Source: CAYMAZ01 sp964526285 (lineage in GTDB: Bacteria; Bacteroidota; Bacteroidia; Bacteroidales; DTU049). Taken from it: a DNA stretch of 8,354 bases. A program made the translations under genes and the position numbers. Below, piece by piece: positions 1 to 5,729 of this stretch. Numbering within the stretch: the stretch's first letter is position 1; every line of letters starts with the position of its first letter. The stretch lies in contig CAZGIW010000119.1 in the NCBI GenBank assembly GCA_964526285.1, forward strand, positions 1 to 8,354, given 5' to 3'. Under the pieces are notes generated by a model, which was not told the origin of the DNA, did not search any database, and saw nothing but the letters and a program-made list of their open reading frames with translations.

Positions 1-134
1 AATCTCGGCTTCCTTTTCTTTGAATCAATTGTTTCGGCAGGTTATGTGGAATCAGTCTGAAAACCTGATGATTTTCTTCATGTATTTAATTTTGAATTAT
101 CTGTACAATATAGACAAAAATAATCAATCAGGAA
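1..134. other. Unassigned left edge, no gene called
   Basis: This stretch lies downstream of the esterase stop codon. On the plus strand one frame is open from base 1 to a TGA at 58-60 (ending ..AGYVESV) and could be the tail of a convergent gene whose body lies outside the window. On the minus strand another frame is open from about base 84 leftwards (containing FRLIPHNLPKQLIQ) but has no ATG. The only nearby minus-strand ATG (79-81) reads MKKIIRFSD and then stops. These alternatives overlap and the stretch is too short to choose between them. No convincing terminator hairpin is seen after the esterase. Confidence 0.3.
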
Positions 135-1610
135 TTATTTGTTACCAATGATTAATACCTTTTTTGAAACAGAATAATTATTTGATATAATTGTGACAAA
201 GTATAGTCCATCTGAATAATTATCAACAGGTAAATATACTTCAGATATATTGAAGTAATCATTGTTTGAAACGATTTTTCCTTCAGCTGATGTTAGAATT
301 ACTTTTACATACTGATTTCTATCCGGCAGTTGGATATTAATATGTTTGTAAGCAGGATTGGGATATATTTGAATATTGGGTGCAACATTGTAAAAAACAA
401 ATTGTGTGTTGCATGTGTCAATTTTTGAAGCAAAGAATCCTGCCATATTTGAAGTTCTGAGCCAATAGCCTGCAATTGCATGACAGGTTAATGCCGGATC
501 GGTTTGTTGAGCACAATTATAGTTATTGTTTGAAAAATCATAGAAATACTCAGGAGCCGGCACAGATGAAGCTGTCATATCATCAATAAGATTTTTTATA
601 GCAGTAGAACCATAAGCAAAAGGGCGATGCACTATATAACCACAGTAAGCAGGAAATCCCAGCATACATTCCACATAACCTGAAAGAAGCCTGCTGTAGT
701 TATGATGAACAATCAGATCACATTGCTGATGATGAAGATAAAGTGCCGGGATATGCGATTGTGAGGATGACAGAAAATTAGAAAATATTCCTCCATAAAA
801 GTTTCCAACAGCTTTAATTTCATATGTTTTATTAGCAGGAAAATTTAATGCTCCGGTGTATGAACCCAAATCAGGTCTGCTCAAATTCATTGAGTCAATG
901 GAGGGTGCCAGGTTGTAATTTTGAATACATGGCCCTTCATAAAGCGCATTGGGGGCAGGAACATCAGGAAGATTACCTGTGAACTGTGCCTGAACTTCAG
1001 CCATATCATCTATAAAAGCCACACTCATTGAAATAAAACCTCCGGCACTTTCACCTGCAATAAAAATATTATCAGGATTTATATTGAATAAATGGGAATT
1101 ATTTACAAGATACCTGATTGCTCCGTTAACATCCTGCATAGCTCTGTGATTAGCCCTGTACCACTCAATTGTATCAGTCATGTTAAAACAGTTCCAGTCA
1201 GGAACATTACAATTGACAAACTGATTGGTGTGAAACATTCCCAAACGATAATTTACAGCAGCTGTTGTATAGCCTCTTTTGGCAAAATCCTCACGCATAC
1301 TTCTTATGTTTGGGTCATCTTTATTCCCTGCCATCCAGGCGCCGCCATGTACCAGCACAAGAAGAGGACGACCACAAACAGGAGCAGTGTCATTTAGCGG
1401 ATAGGAAATATCCATATGCAAAGTAAGATTTTTTCCTGCAAAATTTACAGCAGTTCCGTAAGGAATATCATATTCAGTCTGAATCTGATACAGTGTATCA
1501 ATCCATTGCTGAGAAACCACTTTTTGGTTCACTGCAATTATGGACAAAAGAACAATGGTTTTTGAAATAATTGACAAACTGCAATTCTTTTTACAAAACT
1601 TTTTATACAT
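135..1610 (-). CDS. Secreted alpha/beta-hydrolase (carboxylesterase-like) with T9SS type A sorting domain
   Basis: Predicted serine esterase of the alpha/beta-hydrolase fold, probably acting on ester bonds outside the cell; the substrate cannot be read from sequence. The 491-residue product starts with a basic stretch and a hydrophobic segment (about 11-27), consistent with a signal peptide. The oxyanion-hole motif HGG is at 88-90 and the nucleophile elbow GESAG at 186-190, with Ser188 as nucleophile. Asp298 (QQCD) and His377 (TCHA) are the best candidates for the rest of the triad. The long stretch between Ser188 and Asp298 may be a lid. The mature part has ten cysteines, which suits a disulfide-bonded exported enzyme. 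Residues about 413-488 form a T9SS type A tail with the YPNP motif at 416-419 and a DGLYFV strand near 467-472, so the protein is probably exported across the outer membrane by T9SS. Its start lies 9 nt after the E2 stop codon, suggesting cotranscription. Fold and sorting tail are well supported; substrate and triad assignment are inference. Confidence 0.9.
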   Translation of the reverse strand: MYKKFCKKNCSLSIISKTIVLLSIIAVNQKVVSQQWIDTLYQIQTEYDIPYGTAVNFAGKNLTLHMDISYPLNDTAPVCGRPLLVLVHGGAWMAGNKDDPNIRSMREDFAKRGYTTAAVNYRLGMFHTNQFVNCNVPDWNCFNMTDTIEWYRANHRAMQDVNGAIRYLVNNSHLFNINPDNIFIAGESAGGFISMSVAFIDDMAEVQAQFTGNLPDVPAPNALYEGPCIQNYNLAPSIDSMNLSRPDLGSYTGALNFPANKTYEIKAVGNFYGGIFSNFLSSSQSHIPALYLHHQQCDLIVHHNYSRLLSGYVECMLGFPAYCGYIVHRPFAYGSTAIKNLIDDMTASSVPAPEYFYDFSNNNYNCAQQTDPALTCHAIAGYWLRTSNMAGFFASKIDTCNTQFVFYNVAPNIQIYPNPAYKHINIQLPDRNQYVKVILTSAEGKIVSNNDYFNISEVYLPVDNYSDGLYFVTIISNNYSVSKKVLIIGNK

Positions 1611-1619
1611 TAGATTTAT

Positions 1620-2915
1620 CTATAATGTTCTGTTCACGTCAAAATTTTCAAGCATTTCTGTCATGCGTTTAAGGAACTGACCGCCCATTGCACCGTCAAC
1701 AACTCTGTGATCGTATGACAATGAAAGAATCATCACAGGCTCAATTCCAATTGCATCTCCTGCGGGTGTTTCTATCACCACTGGTTTTTTTGCAATAACA
1801 CCGGCACCCAGAATTGCCACCTGCGGTTGATTGATAATCGGAGTTCCTGTTAAAGAACCAAATGACCCAAAATTGGTAAATGTAAATGTACCACCAGCAA
1901 TATCATCCGGCTCAAGTTTGTTTGTTCTTGCCCTTTCGGCCAGTTTATTGGCTTCTTTTGCTATTCCAAGCAAATTCATCTGATCTGCATTTTTGATTAC
2001 AGGTACAATCAGATTGCCATTTGGCAAAGCAGTAGCCATGCCAATATTGATATTTTTCTTTTCAATAATGTTGTATCCGTCAACTGAAGCATTGACTCTT
2101 GGAAATTCCAGCAAAGTTCTTGCTGCTGTTTCAAGAATAATATGAGTGTAGGTGACTTTTTCGCCCCATTTCATTTCAAACTGTTTTTTCATGCTTTCGC
2201 GCCACTGAACTACTTTTCCCATTTTCACTTCAATAAAAGAAGTAACATGAGGAGAGGTTTTCACCGACTCAACCATGTGATCAGCAATGAGTTTACGCAT
2301 TCTGTCCATTTCAATAATTGTATCGCCCTGAGAAGATGTAGCTTTGGGCTGTGCAGGAGCAGTTTTGTTCACTTCTGCTTTTTTTCTGTCATTTTGTCGC
2401 AAACTGAGAAATGTCATCAGGTCATCTTTTGTTACCCGACCGTCTTTTCCGGTACCCTGAATGGAATTAAGCTCATCCATGCTCACATTTTCTGATCTTG
2501 CAATTGTTCTCACAAGGGGAGAATAAAATTTGCCTGAATGAGTATCTGTATGATGTGTATGAGTAACAGATTTATCAATAGTTTTTTCTTTAGATTTTTC
2601 AGATACAGAAGATGGATCCTCTTTAATATTCTTTCCTTCTTCAGTTTCCGGTGTAGCAACTTCCTGTTGTTCTGCTTCAGTATCAATGATTGCTATTATA
2701 GTACCAACTGCAACCACATCACCCTCTTTAAACATAAGTTCTTTCAGAATACCATCAACAGGGGAGGGGATTTCAGAATCAACCTTATCTGTAGCTATTT
2801 CTGCAATCGGATCATCCTCATTTATTGAATCTCCGGGTTTCTTCAGCCATTTTGTTATGGTTGCTTCCAGAACACTTTCGCCCATTTTGGGCATTATAAT
2901 TTCAAAACGTGCCAT
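1620..2915 (-). CDS. 2-oxo acid dehydrogenase complex E2 component (dihydrolipoamide acyltransferase)
   Basis: E2 core enzyme that carries acyl groups on a lipoyl arm and transfers them to CoA, in a cytoplasmic complex with E1 (decarboxylase) and E3 (dihydrolipoamide dehydrogenase). All three family domains are present in 431 residues, a normal length. The lipoyl domain (about 1-78) has the modified lysine at Lys44 in TDKVDSE. A charged linker with a His/Thr run near 118-125 follows. The E3/E1-binding domain (about 130-170) contains YSPLVRTIAR and GTGKDGRVTKDD. After a second linker, the catalytic domain (about 196-428) ends with the active-site motif DHRVVDG, with His403 and Asp407. The lipoyl motif resembles branched-chain or general 2-oxo acid E2 proteins, but pyruvate, 2-oxoglutarate and branched-chain types cannot be separated safely here, so no symbol is given. 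No E1 or E3 gene is adjacent; the gene leads a probable two-gene unit with the secreted esterase. It begins with ATG and no visible Shine-Dalgarno sequence; a promoter-like box lies about 50 nt upstream. Confidence 0.95.
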   Translation of the reverse strand: MARFEIIMPKMGESVLEATITKWLKKPGDSINEDDPIAEIATDKVDSEIPSPVDGILKELMFKEGDVVAVGTIIAIIDTEAEQQEVATPETEEGKNIKEDPSSVSEKSKEKTIDKSVTHTHHTDTHSGKFYSPLVRTIARSENVSMDELNSIQGTGKDGRVTKDDLMTFLSLRQNDRKKAEVNKTAPAQPKATSSQGDTIIEMDRMRKLIADHMVESVKTSPHVTSFIEVKMGKVVQWRESMKKQFEMKWGEKVTYTHIILETAARTLLEFPRVNASVDGYNIIEKKNINIGMATALPNGNLIVPVIKNADQMNLLGIAKEANKLAERARTNKLEPDDIAGGTFTFTNFGSFGSLTGTPIINQPQVAILGAGVIAKKPVVIETPAGDAIGIEPVMILSLSYDHRVVDGAMGGQFLKRMTEMLENFDVNRTL

Positions 2916-2965
2916 GTATATTATTGTGTGCTAATTATTAACTTTTTTTGAATGATTCTAAATAG

Positions 2966-2973
2966 CAAAGATA
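2966..2973 (-). promoter_or_regulatory. Putative Bacteroidetes -7 promoter box for the E2-esterase unit
   Basis: Read on the minus strand the bases are TATCTTTG, a full match to the Bacteroidetes -7 consensus TAnnTTTG. It lies 50 nt upstream of the E2 start codon, giving a predicted leader of roughly 40-45 nt. No clear TTTG -33 box is found at the usual spacing, so the call rests on the -7 match and position only. Confidence 0.5.
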
Positions 2974-3003
2974 ATACCTTTTTTTCAAAGACTGCATTTT
3001 TGT

Positions 3004-3024
3004 CATGAAAAATTTTTTTTCATG
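3004..3024. repeat. Short A/T hairpin, 9-bp perfect arms
   Basis: CATGAAAAA (3004-3012) and TTTTTCATG (3016-3024) are perfect inverted repeats around a 3-nt TTT loop. The hairpin sits just upstream of the E2 promoter-like box. It could be a weak terminator for transcription arriving from the right, a protein-binding palindrome, or chance in AT-rich DNA. The stem has only two G-C pairs. Confidence 0.35.
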
Positions 3025-3071
3025 CTCACCAATATAAAAATATTGTAACTGCTCAACAAATAACACTCGTA

Positions 3072-3108
3072 GTTTTTAGCCACTAATTCACTAATAAGCA
3101 CGAATATG
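3072..3108. repeat. Short periodic repeat (CACTAAT / CACGAAT units)
   Basis: Three related units follow one another: CACTAATT (from 3081), CACTAATAAG (from 3089) and CACGAATATG (from 3099), preceded by TTTTTAGC. The spacing is 8 then 10 nt. From memory, intergenic 10-nt-periodic repeats of the CCACGAATTCACGAAT kind are scattered through many Bacteroidetes genomes, and this looks like a degenerate copy. No coding function is apparent. Confidence 0.45.
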
Positions 3109-3117
3109 TTGTGCTAA

Positions 3118-3246
3118 GCAATACAAAAGGCGTCTGCTTTTTTTGCAAAATCAACCTTGTTGATTTTGGTTTGTTTTTGTTGCAATTGCTCCTGATAATC
3201 CTTCTCGTCGCAATTTCAACAAAACAAACACAGCCTTTTGTATTGC
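3118..3246. repeat. 129-bp nested palindromic element (MITE-like or structured RNA candidate)
   Basis: The element is bounded by perfect 14-bp inverted repeats, GCAATACAAAAGGC (3118-3131) and its reverse complement (3233-3246). Inside are two further hairpins. Hairpin 1 has 10-bp perfect arms, CAAAATCAAC (3146-3155) and GTTGATTTTG (3159-3168), with a CTT loop. Hairpin 2 pairs 3169-3189 with 3210-3229 over 20 positions with one mismatch and one bulged T, around a 20-nt loop (3190-3209). The outer arms therefore enclose two side-by-side stems, a three-way-junction shape. This architecture fits a small non-autonomous palindromic repeat (MITE- or REP-like), or a folded RNA. No target-site duplication is evident next to the arms. 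A short minus-strand open frame crossing it is best explained by the inverted repeats and not by coding. Confidence 0.6.
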
Positions 3247-3344
3247 AGAAAATTTTTTCTAACACAAAAAATTTATAAAACAAATGTCAATTGTGATTCG
3301 CAAAAACTTTTTTCTGCAAAAACCATGTTTGCCATAGCCAATCC

Positions 3345-3416
3345 CTTTGTGCCCATTGTGTAGTTCTCTGCGAACTTTGTCCCATCGGGATAAATTGGTT
3401 AAAAAAAGGTTAGTGA
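3345..3416. repeat. 10-nt-periodic intergenic repeat with internal TCCC/GGGA hairpin
   Basis: Four consecutive 10-nt units can be read: CTTTGTGCCC (3345), ATTGTGTAGT (3355), TCTCTGCGAA (3365) and CTTTGTCCCA (3375). They are followed by a small hairpin TCCC-ATC-GGGA (3380-3390) and then GGTTAAAAAAAGGTTAG. The pattern resembles, from memory, dispersed repeats of the type CTTTGTG..CTTTGCGGTTAAAAA found between genes in Bacteroidetes and other phyla. Here the CTTTG and GGTTAAAAA parts are separated by about 17 nt, as if the copy were interrupted. No gene is seen in it. Confidence 0.45.
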
Positions 3417-3423
3417 GTTATGC

Positions 3424-3465
3424 CAATTTATCATTTATCAATTTATCACTATGTGACGATGTGAC
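3424..3465. repeat. Short tandem repeats (CAATTTATCA, ATGTGAC)
   Basis: CAATTTATCA occurs at 3424-3433 and 3439-3448 with TTTATCA filling between them, a 15-bp period. Immediately after, ATGTGAC occurs at 3451-3457 and 3459-3465, an 8-bp period. These look like small tandem duplications belonging to the same repeat block. The remaining bases up to 3556 contain a 7-bp inverted repeat (TAGGTCA 3466-3472, TGACCTA 3502-3508) and nothing that looks coding. Confidence 0.5.
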
Positions 3466-3556
3466 TAGGTCAATCTCAAAAGGGAGGGCATGGTTTGTGG
3501 ATGACCTATAAAAATATAGTGTTGAGCAAATACTAAAAAAGATAGTTTTCGCAAAA

Positions 3557-5518
3557 TTAACACTGTCCCAATTTTCTAAAACCTTTTATAATAATAACTA
3601 CATCCAGTCCGAATTTGTAGTCACGTGCATAAAGAATATTCAGATTATGAATTGTTTCATTATCGGGAACGATATTTCCCTGAATCTGATTAAGGGGGCT
3701 TAAGATGCCCTTTCGGAGTGCCGGTAGTTTTTTCCCGGTATGTGATTCAGCAAATCCAACCCAGGTTCTTTTCGATAATAATACAAGAAAAATATTACGC
3801 AGAAAATGAAATGGTTTTTTAACAATAATTGTCAATAATGGCCATAATGAAAGAAACAGCAAAGAGACAACAACATCAAGAGTTCGCTTATTTCTTCTGT
3901 TTTCAGGTTTATCAATGTTGTTGACATTCATGATATATACATCACCCTTTGCATTGATAGAGTTGCTTCCGATAATGAAAACACTGTCAGCTGGTGCAAT
4001 TTTCATATCAACACCGGTATGCTGAAGATTGGCCATTTTTTCAATAATACCGGCTGCACTCATGTTCTTTGCACAAAAAATAACTTCATGTATTCCGTAA
4101 ATTCTGATAATTTCTTCCAGTTGCGAAAACACACCAATATAATGTTCATCCTTTGGTTTTTCAAATGAAGAAGAGACAAATCCAATAAAAGCAGGTTTGC
4201 CTGGAGAAGAATTCATAAGAATTTCATTGACTCTTTCAGGTTCTTCACCATCACCAACAATGAGAAATTTTCTCTTTTCGATGGCATTTTTTCCAAAATC
4301 AATACGCTTAAGAAATAATCGTAAAACAAATAATGAAATCAGTGCCCATAATGTCCCCAGAAATATCAATGCTCTTGAAAATCTGAAACTTTCATCTAGA
4401 ATTGAATAGACCAGAAGAATAATGACAGTTCCTGCAACAATACCTTTGATAATATTCTCAGGTTTAACAGATTTGTCGTACACGCCACTGAGATATGATG
4501 TGAACATCCATGTGAGAACATAGATTGGCAAAGCAATATACACAAGGTTAAGGGGATAATGTCCTCCATCAGGAAAAATGACGAATGTTTGCCAATAAAT
4601 CATAATCAGATAAAACCCTGACGAAACAATAATAAAATCAGCAAGAGGCAGAAGAATGTTTTTAAAAAAACGATGTATAATTGCAACCCATGCTCTAAAA
4701 ATAATGGCCAGACGTATAAAGAAAATAAAAGCCCTCAGTTTTGTTGATGAGTAGTGTTTTTCTGCAAAAATCTGCATTGCATTGTAAAATGTAAGCACAT
4801 AGTTCAGGCTTCCTTTTTTTGTACTTTCACCCTTGTAATGAATAATTTTAGTTTCAGAGAAATAATAATTTTTATATCCTGCCTGTGTTATTCTGTATGA
4901 AAGGTCAATGTCTTCACCATACATAAAAAAAGACTCATCCAGCAGTCCTGTTTTATCAAGAGTTTCTTTTCTCAGCAACATAAATGCTCCCGACAACACA
5001 TCCACTTCATGGTTCTGATGTTTGTCAAGATATGAAAGATGATATTTTCCAAAACGCTTTGATCGTGGAAACAATCGTGTAAAACCAAAAATCTTATAAA
5101 ATGCAACCCACGGCGTTGGTAAACCTCTTTTGGATTCAGGCAGGAAATTTCCCTTTCCGTCAATCATCTGCACACCAAGACCACCTGCATCAGGATGGCT
5201 TTCCATAAATTCAACTGTTTTCTTCAAAGTGTCTTTTTGAACCAGTGTGTCAGGATTTAATAAAAGTATATATTTACCTGAAGATTTTTCAATTGCCTGG
5301 TTATTTGCTTTTGAAAAACCAAGATTTTCCTTGTTGTCAATGAGAATTGCGTGTGGAAATTTTTCCTTTACCATTTCAACTGACTGATCAACACTGTTAT
5401 TGTCAACAACAAAAACTTCTCCGTCAATGCCCTCAATGGCTTCATAAACAGAATGAAGGCACTGCTCAAGAAAGAATGCGACATTATAATTTACAATAAC
5501 AATACTCAGCTGCTTCAT
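3557..5518 (-). CDS. Membrane glycosyltransferase: GT2 domain fused to a polyprenyl-phosphate sugar-transferase-like module
   Basis: Probable inner-membrane enzyme of surface polysaccharide synthesis, 653 residues. Residues 1 to about 250 are a family 2 glycosyltransferase of the rhamnosyltransferase (WbbL-like) type: SIVIVNYN at 5-12, VVDNNS at 37-42, LLLNPDT at 85-91 (the Asp90 region replaces a classic DXD) and GEDIDLSYR at 201-209 with the putative catalytic base in the ED pair. Several hydrophobic segments follow (about 262-282, 286-310, 324-344, 357-374, 383-404). Next comes a Rossmann-like part beginning KFLIVGDGEE (417-426). After KRTLDVVVSLL there is another membrane segment (about 546-566) and a short tail with SKRTWVGF and NILYARDYKFGLD. 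This second half matches the layout of polyprenyl glycosylphosphotransferases, but the tail after the last membrane segment is only about 90 residues, and I do not see the usual KFRSM-type catalytic motifs. The gene stands alone between the repeat block and a divergent promoter region. Donor and acceptor are unknown. Confidence 0.88.
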   Translation of the reverse strand: MKQLSIVIVNYNVAFFLEQCLHSVYEAIEGIDGEVFVVDNNSVDQSVEMVKEKFPHAILIDNKENLGFSKANNQAIEKSSGKYILLLNPDTLVQKDTLKKTVEFMESHPDAGGLGVQMIDGKGNFLPESKRGLPTPWVAFYKIFGFTRLFPRSKRFGKYHLSYLDKHQNHEVDVLSGAFMLLRKETLDKTGLLDESFFMYGEDIDLSYRITQAGYKNYYFSETKIIHYKGESTKKGSLNYVLTFYNAMQIFAEKHYSSTKLRAFIFFIRLAIIFRAWVAIIHRFFKNILLPLADFIIVSSGFYLIMIYWQTFVIFPDGGHYPLNLVYIALPIYVLTWMFTSYLSGVYDKSVKPENIIKGIVAGTVIILLVYSILDESFRFSRALIFLGTLWALISLFVLRLFLKRIDFGKNAIEKRKFLIVGDGEEPERVNEILMNSSPGKPAFIGFVSSSFEKPKDEHYIGVFSQLEEIIRIYGIHEVIFCAKNMSAAGIIEKMANLQHTGVDMKIAPADSVFIIGSNSINAKGDVYIMNVNNIDKPENRRNKRTLDVVVSLLFLSLWPLLTIIVKKPFHFLRNIFLVLLSKRTWVGFAESHTGKKLPALRKGILSPLNQIQGNIVPDNETIHNLNILYARDYKFGLDVVIIIKGFRKLGQC

Positions 5519-5535
5519 GGCAAATATTCACAACG

Positions 5536-5543
5536 CAAAATTA
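5536..5543 (-). promoter_or_regulatory. Putative -7 promoter box for the glycosyltransferase
   Basis: The minus strand reads TAATTTTG, matching TAnnTTTG. It lies 17 nt upstream of the glycosyltransferase ATG, implying a very short leader. No TTTG -33 box is visible at about 20 bp; that position falls in the quasi-palindrome at 5559-5578. Confidence 0.4.
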
Positions 5544-5558
5544 CATGAAATATTCAGT

Positions 5559-5578
5559 CCTGAAAAATATTAATCAGG
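5559..5578. promoter_or_regulatory. Quasi-palindrome, possible operator
   Basis: CCTGA (5559-5563) and TCAGG (5574-5578) are perfect inverted arms, and 16 of the 20 positions across the whole segment are palindromic. It overlaps the place where the -33 region of the glycosyltransferase promoter would be, which would suit a regulator-binding site. No regulator can be named, and AT-rich DNA makes chance palindromes common. Confidence 0.25.
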
Positions 5579-5598
5579 TTTTCATCTCCAATATTTTA

Positions 5599-5616
5599 TG
5601 TTAACCATTTGTTAAC
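5599..5616. promoter_or_regulatory. Paired TGTTAAC sites one helical turn apart
   Basis: TGTTAAC occurs at 5599-5605 and again at 5610-5616, an 11-bp period that places both copies on the same face of the helix. Each GTTAAC core is itself a palindrome. The pair lies between the two divergent genes, about 65 bp upstream of the -33 box of the plus-strand gene. It is a candidate operator only. Confidence 0.25.
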
Positions 5617-5679
5617 TGCATGTATCTATCAGATTATCAATTATATATATTTATTATTTGTTGTTTCGTATTGATACTA

Positions 5680-5712
5680 TTTGCTTTTAGTATGTGTATT
5701 AAGTTATTTTTG
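5680..5712 (+). promoter_or_regulatory. Putative Bacteroidetes promoter for the S74-domain protein
   Basis: TTTG at 5680-5683 matches the -33 box and TATTTTTG at 5705-5712 matches the -7 box TAnnTTTG, with 21 bp between them, close to the usual spacing. The predicted start of transcription is only about 10-15 nt before the ATG at 5730. The leader is A-rich with no Shine-Dalgarno sequence. This is the only promoter in the window with both boxes. Confidence 0.5.
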
Positions 5713-5729
5713 TAAAAAAAAATTTAATT

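Noticed and set aside
115..148. Minus-strand promoter for a gene running off the left edge (TATTTTTG at 115-122)
   Set aside because: The box matches the consensus, but the nearest -33-like TTG is 23 bp away, it abuts the esterase tail, and no downstream start codon opens a usable frame within the window.
2142..2934. Several plus-strand open frames opposite the E2 gene
   Set aside because: They are antisense to a complete, well-conserved enzyme gene and their products are Phe/Ser/Cys-rich, low-complexity translations of its complementary strand.
3083..3283. 66-codon minus-strand open frame in the intergenic region
   Set aside because: It spans the inverted repeats of the 129-bp element, its composition follows the palindromes, and it has no recognisable domain or upstream signal.
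3072..3465. Possible CRISPR array
   Set aside because: The repeats are short, degenerate and spaced by 8-16 nt. There are no regular 25-40 nt repeats with unique spacers, and no cas genes are present.
3552..3559. Minus-strand TAATTTTG box at the end of the glycosyltransferase gene
   Set aside because: It matches the -7 consensus but has no -33 box, overlaps the stop codon region, and no gene follows for about 640 bp; chance is likely in AT-rich DNA.
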